DNA of 64,000 nucleotides from Manihot esculenta (lineage: Eukaryota; Streptophyta; Magnoliopsida; Malpighiales; Euphorbiaceae): positions 32,101,691 through 32,165,690 of the forward strand of contig NC_035161.2 of NCBI RefSeq assembly GCF_001659605.2, read 5' to 3'. Numbering within the stretch: position 1 is the stretch's first letter; each line of letters opens with the position of its first letter. Position numbers and translations under genes: made by a program. Shown piece after piece: positions 42,501-56,600 of this stretch. The notes under the pieces are model-generated. The model saw only the letters and a list, made by a program, of their open reading frames with translations. It did not search any database and was not told where the DNA came from.

Positions 42501-45500
42501 GTTTAAATTTTTATGAAAATGTATGAACATGTATGGGATTTTATCAGGTACGCAGGACGCATAGTAGGCTTGCTACGGGTTCCGGCGACCTTAAGTCGGT
42601 CTGAATCCTAGCGCCGGTAGCGGTTCGATTTCCGGGTCGTTACATCGAGGACATGAGCCTTGAACAAGGAAGATTACGTCCAACTTTCCCATCATTATTT
42701 TATCTCATTGGGAGTATAATACTCAGGAATCCAGGTTCATTTCAGTGTTTAACATATATATCTATAACAAGGGTATACGAAATCTCAAACTATCCAAAGC
42801 TGCAGGTGGTAGAACCAAAGGAGCGTGGTCAACTGATCAAAAGTTGCTTAAAAAAAGAAGAAAAAGATAAAGAAGCAATAGTACAGTACTTCTTGCATCC
42901 AGTCAAAGAGAACTAACAAATAGACTGAAGTCAAACTTACAGTCAATTCATTGGACACTACTTTTGAAGGCTTTGTGTCAAGTATCAAACTAGCAGATCC
43001 TTCATCAAGTTTTCCATCAATATCTCCTCCAACCTGACATGAAAGACAGACTATTATCTAACATAATAACCATTCATATGATCAAAAAAGGTAAGTAGAC
43101 AGAACTCAACTTGGGAACAACTCGAGTACAATCCATTATAGAGATTACATATGCAAAACATATAGCAAAAATAGGAAAGCAAAAGAGAGTTCACATGTTC
43201 AAATAGAGATCCAGTAGGTAACTTGAGAGAATACATAAGAATAAACATCAGAAGCAGAACTTTAGTACGTTATTTAATGGTTAAACTGGGGAACTATGTC
43301 TCTGTGTTAGTCATCTTCACATATTAGGACCTCTACACTACCAAGCAAACTCACAATTGTCTGTTCTTGCTTTTTCACAAGCAATCTAGCACTCAAACAG
43401 GAGATACCTAGTAATTTGAGGACTTGTCCAGTTCAGACTCTTACTGTTAGCTCCCTTAATCAATATTCTGCTATATATATAAATGTCATGTTTATGATTT
43501 TGACAACTAACAAAATAGTTTTTTTTTTTTTTGGCAAAATGCATAATTTACCCTCTCATTTTACCGCCTCAACTTTAACTGTCCCATTTACTCGTGCAGC
43601 TTTCAAATGGTGAAATAATTTAATCTTTGGTACGTGATATTCACACACTACTATATCATAGGGATTAATTCACACACTACTATATCATAGGGATTAAGTT
43701 ATTTAATAATTAAAAGTTGAAGGGGTGATATGTATATTCTCTCATTTTATAGATATTAAATTATTCAAAATTTAAAAGTTAAAGGAGTAAATAGGATAAA
43801 AATAAAGTTTTGGGGAGTAAAATGACTTCTCATGAAAAGATTAGGGGGCAAATTATGCATTTGGCCTTTTTTTTTTTTTTCGCCATATGGCAAATAGATG
43901 TTGACATGATATAATTAAACATTAAATTGTTTACAATTATTATTTTTAACAATCAACACTGCATGACCTCACATTCCATTTCAATAATTCATATAAGGCA
44001 GGTTTTTTTTCTTTTTAAATCTAAACCAGAAAACATACCTTATGATATGCAAAAAATGAAATAAATAATGAAGAAAATTGCTGACATATAGCACAAATAT
44101 AACAATCAAGGAAGCTAATGTTTTGCATCCAACACTTACATGCATAGCTGCCTGGTCCATGTCATCATCCTTAGTTACATAGTCATCGGGATTTATGACT
44201 TCACCAAAATCGTCCCACTCGGTTGTATTTTCATAAAATGGGAACATTGGTGCAACGCTAGTGGATGGAGGAACAAATCCATCAATGAATATGTCCCGGT
44301 ATCCAGTCCCATGTGAACCAACTGCTGCAGGGTTATAATCACTCAGTGGTGAACTAGAGGAATGATACAATGCACAGAAACTAAATATTATTGTTTCGCA
44401 TGATAACCGACAGTAATGATGGTTTATCAGAAACTAGAAGAAAATTAGAGGAATACCTTCTAGGGAAGCACGGTTATTGCTAGCATCAATGACCATTGGA
44501 TCACTTGTATTGCTATCGGGTCCAAGAGATGCCTTTAATTCTTCCTCTTTGATCATGCTAGCTTTCAGTTCCTCCTCCTTTTTCAATCGCTTTTGCTCTT
44601 CTTCATAAGCAATTAGCTCATCCCCAACCAAAGGAACCCTCCTTGACATGGTAACTTTAACAGCCTTTGGAGGTGGATCAGCCTGAAGCATACGAGCTAA
44701 GGAGCCGAACTGTGTTAACAGGACAAACTGTAAGCACATACACGTGGTACATCAAAAACAGAAAATACATCTTCATGCTTGAGCCTTAGAAGCAGTAGTG
44801 ACGGTGGCCTAGCATGCAAACCAAAATGGGATGAAATCTAAACGAGAAAACCGTGCATCCATTTTCTTCATCTTTCTTTCTTCCTTGACCCCAACAAATA
44901 TGATGAAGACTCCCATTCAATAAAGTATAAATCATTCAAATCAAACAATCATATTTCTAGCTTTAGCAGTACTACTAGTTTGAAAACTACATTTGATAAT
45001 GATAGTGAAAGCATAAACTTTCGGCTTTAAGCATAATACGCAGAATCCTATAAAGTCAATCAACTTTAGGTTCACAACAGTCATTACGAAACTGATTTAT
45101 CAGTTTTGCACATGAATCCAAACAAGGAATTAACTGAAAAAATAAAATGCTTAATGCACACACTATGTAGGACAAGAGAAACATACTTGGCCTCTTTCTG
45201 TGAAAAGCACTTGGTTCTTAGCATCTGCTGCCCATTCAACAAATATGTCATGGGAAAAACCTGCTTCCAAACTGGCCATGGATGCTAGAACAACCTAAAG
45301 CAGACATGTAAAGTCAACTTGCCAATGCTAATGCCTTAAACATAGAAAGATAATTTAATCTTGAGCATAGCAGGAAATCACCTTTGGACCATTTGGAGCA
45401 TTGTCAAGTTCACTCTTGTTGATTAGAAGTGTCACATGCCTGCAAGTTTTGGAAAAAAAATAATTAGTAAGCACATATCATATAAATCATGTGTATCAGT

Positions 45501-47090
45501 GTATCTACATTATAGTGATAAAAATCCAAGGCAGCATGGCAATATTTACAACTTGATTTATGGAGCACAAAGATAACATAAAAAAATATATTTAAAAAGC
45601 ACTTACTTTAGAAGGAAAGCATTGTCACGAGAAGTTTCAAAAGACTTTGCTATTGAATCACTCATCCACTCTAAGAAACTTTTGACATAGTCAATGGTAC
45701 TTGATGACACATATGTGAGAAAGAATATGGGATAGTTCAATAGACTTTGTGCCCAAAACTGCAATTTTGCATAAAAATTAGACCAGTACAATGAAATATG
45801 GCTATCGAAAACTAGGAAGATGCAACCTGTTCCAATATTAAGATAAGCTCCAACACTCGCCCAGCACTATCAACTGGAAGTAATACATTTCCACCCGCTT
45901 CAAGAGTCTTTAAAATAGTCTTCTCTACATCAATTACAGTAAAATAACATTAGGTATTTACAATCCTCATTAGTCGTGAGTGTAACCAACTAACCATGTC
46001 TCGGAAGCTACATAAAAAAGTTGTTGATGGTGAGAGATGGTAATCATGTAAACCACAAATACCTAGAAATTCTTTGTCTCTTTGCTGTCTAGGAGGCTGA
46101 TTACTCAAAGCATTATAGGCATCAGTTATGAGAACAGCAGGTCGGACAAATGATTCCAGAACAGTTCCATTCAAATGCCTAATAAAAACATTAATAAAAA
46201 AACAGTTGACAAACTCTTGTTTCTCAGATAAAGGTTAACTAAAGCAGAAATAGGAGCACTTCCATAATTTGCTCACAACCTCATTTACCTTTCTTTACGG
46301 TGATTGAAGTCAACAGCATATACTACATCCTCACCATCCTTGGTTATCTTCCAAACAGTACCTCCTAAGAGATGTCCGGCCACATGAGGAGCAATCACAA
46401 TCCCCTCTCCTTTTCCTGTTACTTAAAGCAGACTCATAAGTTTTTTTTTTTTTTCGGAAGGATTTTGATTACTCTAAAAGCTAACTGATATACAAACCCG
46501 AAAGATGATGATTCTGAGAGTAAGTTAGCCTGGTAAAATTCTGAAAAGCAGAGTCAATATCATCCAAAGTAAACAAATCGAACTCCGAAACAGCCTGCCA
46601 AAGCAGTGACGAAACACGTCAAAATGGGAAACAAAATGAGTATCAATCTGAATAGAAACTCTTTTGAAAGAAAAAAAATATATTTACCTTTCGAGAGAGA
46701 TACTGATCATACATAGTTAGAAGACCTAATCGGTAGACTGGCTCAGTAGAATACACTGGAGCCGAGAGGCCGAGCTGTTTCATGGCATAGGGTAATGCGC
46801 CTAGGTGAAGCGTATCGGAATGCGACAACAATACTGCATCTATCGTCGAAGCTACCCTGAAATAATAGAGTGTTAGGGTTTTTAAAGATTGAAAAGGAAA
46901 CTGAAATGAAATGGAAAGAAAGGAGCAAGAGAGGAAGGGACCTAGATAGAGGTTGAAGAAGAGATGGGTCGAAGTGGTCGTTCCAGCCGCAATCGATTAG
47001 GAAATTGAAGCCATCAATTGAGACCAAGTAGGATAGTGGATTCTCGTTGTATACTCCGCATAGTGGCGTTACCTGCACCGATGTTCCCAT
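36550..47090 (-). CDS. CPSF100: CPSF100 (cleavage and polyadenylation specificity factor subunit 2), 18 exons
   Basis: Non-catalytic partner of the CPSF73 endonuclease in mRNA 3' end formation. Coding exons (minus): 47090-46942, 46856-46688, 46594-46498, 46415-46289, 46178-46063, 45924-45827, 45758-45607, 45439-45382, 45294-45187, 44709-44457, 44324-44140, 43033-42941, 39816-39718, 37623-37492, 37403-37359, 37269-37102, 36926-36852, 36651-36550. All junctions keep frame: 741 residues, about the plant family size. A metallo-beta-lactamase fold ([13 protein letters not shown]) is followed by a degenerate metal motif [15 protein letters not shown] in place of HxHxDH. Then come [14 protein letters not shown], a beta-CASP region, a charged linker ([20 protein letters not shown]) and the C-terminal [20 protein letters not shown]. 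Exon 11 uses the inner acceptor ctgcag (44325-44326); the outer ctctag would cause a stop. Introns 11-13 hold transposons. Confidence 0.96.
37770..39417. mobile_element. Mutator-like (MULE) non-autonomous element with long inverted repeats
   Basis: The 9-bp sequence CAAAACCCT stands at 37761-37769 and 39418-39426, the target size of Mutator elements. Between them the ends are inverted repeats: GGGCTTTTTGCC on the left and, reversed, GGGTTTTTTGCC on the right, both followed by AAGGGTAAAAAAAATT. Similarity between the arms goes on, with gaps, for roughly 400 bp (shared blocks ttatttcc, ccgcac, ataataaataattaaatt, aaaatttactatta). The centre has no open frame. It sits in intron 13 of CPSF100. 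Confidence 0.82.
40471..42644 (+). mobile_element. Solo LTR (Ty3/gypsy-type), antisense in CPSF100 intron 12
   Basis: Starts TGTAATACCCGGCTAGACTC and ends CCGGGTCGTTACA, with the 5-bp duplication TCGAG at 40466-40470 and 42645-42649. TG..CA ends, a 5-bp duplication, lack of internal retroviral-type genes and a complete second copy at 54354-56491 all fit an LTR left by recombination. Inside are G+C-rich subrepeats of the ttcggccgccgaa type (40670-40750, 41270-41510), a TATA-like ctatataag (41942) and a duplicated 45-bp unit cccattctacgc..cctggca (41918-41986). The start tgtaayaccc is common in Tekay/Del-type chromoviruses; that assignment is an inference. Confidence 0.88.
43533..43865. mobile_element. 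MITE-like element in CPSF100 intron 11
   Basis: Left end GGCAAAATGCATAATTTACC and the reversed right end GGCCAAATGCATAATTTGCC are inverted repeats. T runs of 12-15 bases flank both ends in the same orientation, perhaps a duplicated T-rich target. A 27-base unit (attcacacactactatatca and on) is doubled at 43640-43696. No coding capacity; the family is not identified. Confidence 0.65.
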
Positions 47091-49150
47091 CCTCCTCTTC
47101 CCTGCTAGTGTTTCTCCTCTGAAAAAACTGCTGTCTACCGAGCCTGGTTGAGGCTTTGGTTAGACCTGTTGCTGGGAAGGAGAGAGAGATATAACGACGT
47201 CGTGTAAACAACAATAATGAAAATGGCCGATTTGGGAAGGGTCATTAACAAAATGACGACTTTGTCCACAGCGCTTAAGATGGCATTTTTTTAACTGCCT
47301 TATAATGCAATGACAGTGCTATTATTAACACTATTATTATTCGTGAATTTATTAATATATCTTATTTATAGTATTACAATTAAAAAATAAAATAAGTCAT
47401 TATTAAAAAATACTTTTTATATAAAACATTTAAACAAATATTTTATAAGTATAAGTTATTTTTTAAAATAAATAAGTCTTAAATAAAACAAATTTCTCTT
47501 TTGATATGTTAAATTTTAATTAACATGTGTTTTTAATATTGTCATGCTTTTTAACATTGTGACTAAATAAGGATGATGATTTTTTTAAATTTCGTATAAA
47601 TTATTTTTCAGAAAAATGAAATACATATTTTAATTTCAATTTATTTATATGGAATTATTTTTAAACTTAATTTGTTATGTATTGATATTTAAAAATATGA
47701 ATTTATTTTTTGCATGTATTTTCATCACTCATCCTACCATCAGTGTTATGTTTTTGTACAAAAATGTTTAGATTTATATATTAGACATGTTGAAACTATT
47801 TTAATCAATACTGTAGAGTGGGTTATGTACTATGTGAAGAATGTGATGAAAAAACATGTAAAGAAAATGTGATGACTCTCCCAAATTTAAAATGTAAAGT
47901 CATTGTTTGGTATGTAATTTTTTAAGAAAAGAATAAAATTATATTAATAAAATTTAATTTATTTTTATTAATGAAAAAAATTATTTGTTTGAAATTAATT
48001 TAAATAGAATAGAATTCAATTAAAATATTTTATATTAGACAAATTAATAATAAAATTTAAATTGATTTAATTTATTCATCATGCTTATTATTCTTATAAA
48101 TAACAATAGTTTTTATCACTTGAAAAAACATTATTAATATTTTTGTAATATTTAAAATCTAAAATTTACATAATGTTTTACCATTAAAAATATATTTTTT
48201 TTTAAATTAAAAAAATAAGATAAGAAATTTTAAATAAAAATATAAATGTATAAATATTAATAGTCACTATAAAATTAAAATAATTCTTATATAGACAATT
48301 ATTAGTTAAAAATAAGAAATAAATTTAAAATTTTAAAAAAATCAAGGATAGGAAAAAAATTTTAAAGATTAATTAAGTAATTTTGATGTAAATAACTTTA
48401 AGTAAATTTTAACAATTTTAACAAAATTTACTTTTAATTCAAATTTAATTTTTAAGAGAAATTAATTTTTATATTATTAATTTTGTCAAACATAAAAATT
48501 TAAAAATAATTATTCATTTCTTTAAAAGTTTTTTAAAATTTAGAATAAAGCGAACGTGATAAAAAAAATAGATATATAAAATAATTTTTGTAAGATTTCA
48601 GTTTGTTTTATTTCTAAACTTCCTTTTACATACCTATCTACAAATGAATATAAGTAATTCCAATATTAAAATTGATTGAATTTAAATGGATTTAAGTTTA
48701 AAGATTAACTATGGCAACAGTCAATTATCATTAAAGTCTAATAAATAACAATGAGAGTAAAAATTACTCTTTTCGTGTTCATATATATTTTTTTAAATTT
48801 ATTATTATTATTTTTTTAAATTATTATAACTGATTATTATAATTTTATTTTAATTTTAATTTTTTTTTGGAAGTAAAATTTTTTTTAATATTTTATAAAA
48901 TTTAATATATTTAAAATAAATATAATTAATAAATTAATAAATAAATTATATTTTTTAATATATATATATATATATAAATAAAATGTAGACTTAGACTAAT
49001 TGGATTGAGTAGTCTATTTCAATTTGATTCCGACCAAATTTAAAATGGCCCTTTATTTAAAAAAAAAAAAGATGTCCCTTCAATTATTATTATTATTAAA
49101 ATAAAAATATTGATTATTAATCTAATAACAATTAAGTCAAAATTAAATTA
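47091..49150. other. Divergent upstream region of CPSF100 and USP39
   Basis: The first 150 bp holds the likely 5' UTR and promoter of CPSF100 on the minus strand. The rest is very A+T-rich with a (TA)n run near 48960. The G+C rise from about 49155 marks the start of the USP39 leader region. No gene in between. Confidence 0.5.
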
Positions 49151-49159
49151 AAATAGAGG

Positions 49160-50211
49160 AATTGGAGAGCCGCCTCTCGCCTAAGGCCTACCCCGAAGTA
49201 TCTCGCCAAAAACCGAAGTGTCTCGACCTGAAGGTAGGGAATAAGATACCCAAAACTAAGTCGTTTTGATCTTAGGGCTATTCTCTCCTTCTTTCAGCTC
49301 TTTCGTCTACCCGTCACTACTGCACTGCGGTTATTGTCACTCTCTGTCCTGGGTACTCCATAGACGGTTGTTCTCCACGACGATGGTGCTTTTCCTAGGT
49401 TCCTCTCCTATCTCTCTTTCCGAATTATATTCCTGTTTGAAACTTGTGGATGTGATGTGAGGCGTCTGATGGAACCTATGGGCGTGATCTTGAGGTTGCC
49501 AGAGGCCGTAGCACTTACTGCTATAACTGTTTACGGTGTAACTATGTTTGGAAAGGATAGGATTTCTATGAATTTCTTTTATGCTTTGTTTGATGAGCTA
49601 GAATATGCTACAGTCTGTTACAACTATAATTTAGAAATGGAATGATGTTATTGTGTGTGTGTGTGTATTTATTTATTTCATGCAGCATTGAATTTTTTGG
49701 TGAGGGGTTGTTCCAGGTTCTGTTGTACTATCTTTATTAAATTTATGCTTGAAAAAAAAAAGAGATTTTTGGTGGGGTGATTATCTGGGTTTGGGACATT
49801 TACAGGTAATCGGAATGTAGGAATGTTAAGCAGGATTTGTCATGGGCAGTGTAAATTTTGTGGTACACAATGTGCGTCAATGCATAGGTTGAAAGAATTA
49901 ATTTCGAGCAGGTTTGGGATGTGTACGCAGTTGGAAGAGTGTAATTTTTGTGGTATCCTAACCACTCCAATCCCCCTAGTAGCAAAGGATTAATTTTAAT
50001 CAGGTTTGGGACTTGGAAGGGTAAACAGATTGGCGATATTTTTTTTATGGTCACCCCTCTGTTGCCATTCCTACGGTTCATCAAATATAAATTGCAAAAT
50101 TTCATGGGCTTTTCCCTTTGGTCCTCAGATTTATTTCAGTCTTTGCGTTTATTTGTTTTTTTTTCAAACATGATTTATTTTTTAAACTTTGTTTTTCTGT
50201 TTAATACTAAT

Positions 50212-50248
<37 letters not shown>

Positions 50249-50606
50249 ATAAGCAATAGCAATAGCAAATGAAATGTCTGCTTCTGTTGGCTGCTTGAGA
50301 AATTGCAGGAAATGAGAAGTCACTTCCCCCCACCCCCCCATTTCTCAATTCAAAATCAAGAAGAGCAACAAAATTATTTTCATTTTACTTCCTTAATTAG
50401 CACCCTCTCTCACTCTCGCATTCACTGCATGGTTTCATTTGAAGTACCTTTTTTTTTTCTCTTAAGTGGGGCACTTAGCTTTGTATGCCTGGTAACATTA
50501 TCATAATTTTATTTGTGAGCTGTAGTTTTCAATAGTTTGAGTTCCCCTAATTAGCAAGTTTCTGGCATATTTTGTGTGAGCAGTGACATCTGAATAGAGT
50601 AAGAAA
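49160..50606 (+). other. Probable 5' leader region of USP39 with a CT microsatellite
   Basis: A G+C-richer start (gccgcctctcgcctaaggcc) resembles a plant transcription start region. A plausible acceptor, tgtgagcag at about 50576-50584, lies 22 bases before the ATG, which suggests a leader intron. (CT)15 occupies 50216-50245. Short open frames at 49266-49460 and 49457-49645 are not protein-like enough to call. Confidence 0.4.
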
Positions 50607-53600
50607 ATGAAAACAACAAGAGAAGATAATAATATGGAGAGCGGTAAAGGTGCCACAAAGAGGCAAAGAATGGTTGAACACAATTCTCCTTCACTGGTGA
50701 TGGATAACCCACTTGTACCCTACAATGATGTTGATGATGAAGATGACGATGAAAGAAGAGAATATAGTAACCTCAGTGGAGCTGGGAAACACGGACAAGG
50801 TATAGTAGGGAATGTCTTTCAAGATCCAGGGGAGGAAGATGATGACGATGATGATGACAATGGTGATGGACAAGGGTCCAATCAAGAGAACAGGAGGAGC
50901 CAAATTGAGCCTCGTGAAGACTGCCCTTATCTTGATACAGTGAATCGTCAGGTAAACTATTTATTTTTTATAGGAAATTTTACTATTTAGTTCCAGTGGT
51001 ACAGGGAAATAGTTCTAGCGGTATAGGAAAACTTATTAGATGGTCTTTTGGTTTTAAAAAATACATTAAACATCTTGAGAATTTAAAAATTATAATAATT
51101 AGTTTTTTTATTAGTTTTAGCTGTTAAGTGTTTTACTATTTAGTCTCTGTGGATGAAAAGCTCATTAGTTGATTCCTTTGTTCTGTAAAAATGTCTATTA
51201 ATTAGTTCCTCCCATTGAAGGCATTTTTAAAATTTTTATGCAACATTTAACTGTTAAAATTAACAAAATGACTAATTAATTGACTTTTTAAAATCTCAGG
51301 CATGTTTAATGTATTTTTTAAAACTGAGAGACTAACTAATGAGTTTTGTTATACCACAGGGACTAAATAGTAATTTTTTCTTTTTTATAATATATGAGTT
51401 GTTCTTTACACGATTATACTGTTTATCTATTTACATGTTTTCTTTTTGGGCTTCTTTAATGCCTCCTGTTTTCAGGTGTTGGATTTTGATTTCGAGAAAT
51501 TTTGCTCCGTCTCTTTGTCAAACCTGAATGTATATGCATGTTTGGTTTGTGGGAAATATTTCCAAGGGAGAGGGAAGAAATCTCATGCATACACACATAG
51601 CCTTGAAGCAGGTCACCATGTCTACATTAATCTTCAGACTGAGAAAGTTTACTGCCTTCCTGATGGATATGAAATTATTGACCCATCTCTTGATGACATA
51701 CGGCATGTTTTGAACCCAAGGTCGGTCCCCCTTTCTCTCTCTCTCTCTCTCTTTTTGTGTGTGTGTGTGTGTGTGTGGTGGATTATATAATTTTTTCATA
51801 CAGAAATCATCTTAATCACTTCTTTCATTTGAATTCTAAGATACTGCAATATGGCTAGTCATGGAATTTTTTTTCTGGCACTTGTGTGGCTGACCTGGCC
51901 ATTTCTTCTCCCCTCATCCCCTCAAAAAAATAAAAAGGGAGTAGTGCTTTCTAGGCTTATGGCACGTTTAAAATGTTGATCCTACTTGATTTTACTATAC
52001 TCTGTGTTGGCCCCTTCAAAAGCTCTCCAATTCCATTCTATCAATTACTCGTGCTCATTTTCAGTCTGTTGTTGTTTTGATATTGGGAATCTATTGGATG
52101 TTGGGTGGCCAACTACATATGGGACATGGTTTTTTTGCTTGTTTTGCTTGAGATTTTCTGCTTGCTTGCTTAAATGAAGAGGTGGATTTAGGTCTATTTG
52201 TTAGCATTGATATTGGAGATTGATCATAGATATTTGATAGTATCAAACCTTCATAATCACGTGGCGAGAGATGCTACAAGGGAATTTTTTTTCTCAGTTT
52301 GATTTACTCTTAAAGTCAAAAAATAATTGGTTTTGGTGTACCAGTAATGGATGTTCCAAAGAAGGGAACAAACTCCTCAAAACCCCCTGCATACTATCAG
52401 TTACTTATGAAAGAACGTCTGCAAGGAATTCATGGGTTTTTGCATAAATGCATTTACCACTTGTATATCAATCTCAGACGACAATAATGAATATTTCCAT
52501 ATGCTTTTTCATTTTTTTAGCTATTTGAATACTGATTAATAGTTTTTTTTTTCCTTCTATTGCTTAATCAACGTTTATTTTAATAGGATCTGTCTATATA
52601 AGAAAATGTTTAATCACTGTACTTTTATTGTACCAACACAGCCAACAGGGGGTGAAAAAGTATTGTCTAGCTCTATCATTGTCTGGTGGCACAATGTTAT
52701 TTAGCCACTCTCTTTTTGACCTCCTGATAACTAGTTAAATAGTTGTAGGTAATAGGTTTCATATCTGACATTTACACATTCAATTTTTCATTTAATATTA
52801 CTGGCTAGTCTGAAGAATTCTTTAGCACTATGTTGCAAATTTTGGGCTTTTTCTCCATGCAGGTTTACTAGGGATCAGGTTGAACAACTTGACAAAAACA
52901 GACAATGGTCCAGGGCACTTGATGGGTCTGATTACCTTCCTGGAATGGTATATACCGGTTTTGACACATTTGCACTTTATGATAATTCCCGAGTTATTTG
53001 CCTATTCAAAGTTCAAATTTGGATATGTAGTAAGGTGCTATTTTTGGCAGTTGAACAGTGCTAACTTTGTTCCTTGATTTTGGAATTCTACAGGTGGGCT
53101 TGAATAACATTAAAGAGACTGATTTTGTCAATGTCACTATTCAGTCTCTAATGAGAGTTACACCCTTGAGAAATTTCTTCCTTATCCCCGAAAACTATCA
53201 GCATTGCAGATCTCCTCTTGTTCATCGCTTTGGAGAGCTCACGCGGAAGATCTGGCATGCTAGGAACTTTAAAGGACAGGTTTGATATTTTTGAGATATT
53301 GTGATTGAAGTTGTTATTCTTGAATACATGTAGATTTTTTGTATTTACAGGTGAGCCCACATGAATTTCTCCAAGCAGTTATGAAAGCCAGTAAAAAACG
53401 GTTTCGCATAGGGCAGCAGTCTGATCCTGTGGAGTTCATGGCATGGCTTCTTAATACTCTACATGCAGATCTTAGAACTTCAAAGAAAAATAACAGCATC
53501 ATTTATGAGTGCTTTCAGGTTGTCGTCTTCTTTCTTTCTATCTTTAAGAATTTCTTGTCGTATAAAATAAAATTAGTTCATTACATTATTTCTTGAGTTA

Positions 53601-56600
53601 ATCATTTATCTCAGTTGTGATTATCTGACACATGACAGGGGGAACTGGAAGTTGTAAAAGAGATCCCTAGCAAAGCTATTGCTGATAAGAAGGAAAATAA
53701 TGATGACCAGAATGGCATTCAGCAAAGTGCTGATGGTGGGAATGAACGTGATGGTGTTGTTACAGAAACTTCTAGAATGTCATTTTTGATGCTTGGACTA
53801 GATTTGCCACCACCGCCTCTATTTAAAGATGTGATGGAAAAAAATATAATACCCCAGGTACTTGTTGTCCATCATCTTTCTTAGTATGATGTGGAAGTCT
53901 TATTAGAATTATATTTTGGGTCCATCCATGATTTCCCTCATCTTAGTCGCTATGTGGATTCTGCCATGATTTTGCAAGTAGGGGGTGTTTACAGTATGGC
54001 TAACTGATTTGCAGGCTATTTTTACGAATGAATTCAGTCAGTTTGGTGTGAATAATTTCCGAAAGAGGACCTGTCTCTATTAGCTAGCTGGTTTATCCAA
54101 GAGAATATCACAATCAAGCAAGATTATTCTCTGAGAAATAAACAATAAGGGGGAAAACAAGTCAAATTTATGTAATGTGTACGTAATAAAGAAAACCCAA
54201 AATGAGAAAGGAATCAGCTTCCCCAATTCATCCATTTCAAGTTCTTTCAACTTGTCAGTGAAAGTACTGCCAATAGAACCTTTTCTAGGATTGTCTTTAA
54301 AATCCTCATGATTGTTATGTCCCTCACTCATATGTGCTTAGGAACACTGTAGATGTAATGACCCGAAATCGGACCGCTACCGGCGCTAGGATCCAGATCG
54401 ACTTAAGGTCGCCGGGACCCGTAGCAAGCCTAACATACAACCTGACATACCTGATAATCCCATACATGATCATACATTTACATAAAAATTTTAAACTTTT
54501 TCATTCACCAAGCTTGACCTGAGCATGCATCATAACCATAACATAAACCCCATACAAGAGCCCTCATCAAATGCTCTAGTGGGACATCATTACATACATC
54601 AAGCTTGGTTTACATCAAGCTTGGTTTACATCACATTAATAAAACATTACATCTAGATCATGTATCAAAAGGGATTAACCATAAACTCTAGGGTCAAGCA
54701 CAATACTAATCCTCAATACAAATTTATACAATATCTTACAATACATTATATTACATCATCTTTCATGTCCACAACTAACTATTACATACTTTAGACTTTT
54801 TACTCTTGCCGACTTTCTGGTCTATCCCGAACCTGCAAACCTGGGGGTTAAGGGAAAGGGGTGAGCTATTAGAACCCAGTGAGCAGAATAATAAAACAAT
54901 ATAGTAAAACATATGCTCTTATGAAATGTATCACATTACAAACAATTCACATCAAGGATGGACTTGTTACCAATAGTCCTCTACATATCCAATAGTGTCA
55001 GGGGCGTAGAATGGGCCTCGATCTGGACTTTCTCTTAACATAACATAACATTCCAATGTGACAGGGGCGTAGAATGGGCTTCGACCTGGACTTCTATACC
55101 ATACCATATCATATCATATCACATCGAGGACTAATGGATCATCCAACATCCATCCACATCAACAATAATTAATGCAATGCATCATATTCGTGAATTCTAA
55201 TGCAAACAACCTAGTATATAACATGGCATTCGTGATGCATGAACATGCTCAAAATTTATTTACTTTGAAACATAAAGATCCATTCTACTCACCTCAGGCT
55301 GATTCTGAGAAGACTCTGAAGCAGCTATCTCACTGCTGGGGTCCTCGGTTCCTCGGGTCCGAACCTACACAGGTGGACTCAAATGAGGGACCAAACATAT
55401 ACTAACATGACTCTAAACATCTCCCCAAAACCCCCCCTAAAACACCATAAAACAATCATAGAAAACATGCAAAGGAAGGCTGAACAGGGCACTTTCGGCG
55501 GCACCTTCGGCGGCCGAACTCCCTTTCAGATCCGAAAGCCATGCACCTTCGGCGGCAGAAAGTCCCTTCCAGATCAGAAACTCATGCACCTTCGGCGGTA
55601 CCTTCGGCGGCCGAAACTCCCCTCCAGAGCCGAAAGTCCAACTTTCGGGGGCGAGTTTAGGCGGCCAAAACATGCCACCACAGGCAGGTTCGGCGGCCGA
55701 ACATGGCTTCGGCTCCAGAATGGCAGAACTCAGCCTCTCATGCACGATTTGCCTCCCAAACCCTCCAAACTCAAGCACAACACTCCCAAACATGCACAAA
55801 CATGTACACAAGCATATAGGGGTCTCAAACTATCCTATACCCCAACAAACATCACATTGCAACACAATAATCATGCCTTTCATCCTTAAACTCACATAAA
55901 CCCTAACCTTTTATAACTAAGCTAATCATGCATCCAACACCCTTCAAACCCCACAAAACTAACTAAAAACATAAAAGAAAGGTAGGATCTCCACTTATCT
56001 CTTGAAAATCGAGAGGAGAGACGATCCAAACTCGGAGATGGGAGAAATCGAGCTCCGGGGTCTCCAAGCTTCAAAACTTTGTTCTTTGCTCAAAAATCTT
56101 CAAAACCAAGTTAAAACTCATCAAAAACATGAACGATTTGAAGGAAAACATCAAAACTAACCATGGAAGGGCATGAACTCACCTTTGCCCGAAAATGGGG
56201 AAGAAAACTCGCCCATTTTCGGACATGGGGCCTTTTATAGGTGGCTGGCCAGACCACCTTCGGGGGCCAAAGGTGCTCCTTGAACTGCACCATGTTCATG
56301 TTCGGCGGCCGAACCTGGATTTCCTTCCTTGGTGCTTTTCTTTCAAAAACTCAATTTCTTTCTTACTTAAAACCTTAAAACACCTGAAAACATTTTAGAA
56401 AAACACACTTTACCCTTCTAGAGGTTTCCGACATCCGAGATTCCATCGGAAAAATAGGAATTCCGATGCCGGGGTTTAGCCGGGTATTATAGTAGAAGTG
56501 AAATGGAGTGTATTTGTCTGCTGAGAAAAGTGATGAGAAAATGCAAGAGAGAGAGAAAATACAAGAAAGAGAAAATAAAAGAGCAGTTGAGAGAGAAATC

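Noticed and set aside
44325..44350. Outer splice acceptor (cctctag) for CPSF100 exon 11
   Set aside because: Joining exon 10 (phase 1) to it gives a stop after three codons; the inner acceptor (ctgcag at 44325-44330) restores the frame and the family sequence.
49457..49645. 62-codon open frame upstream of USP39
   Set aside because: No homology that I recognise, position fits a leader or intron of USP39, and the frame does not connect to the coding exons.
54080..54331. Minus-strand 83-codon frame in USP39 intron 6
   Set aside because: Its first part looks charged and protein-like but it turns into hydrophobic low-complexity sequence; no partner exon or family seen.
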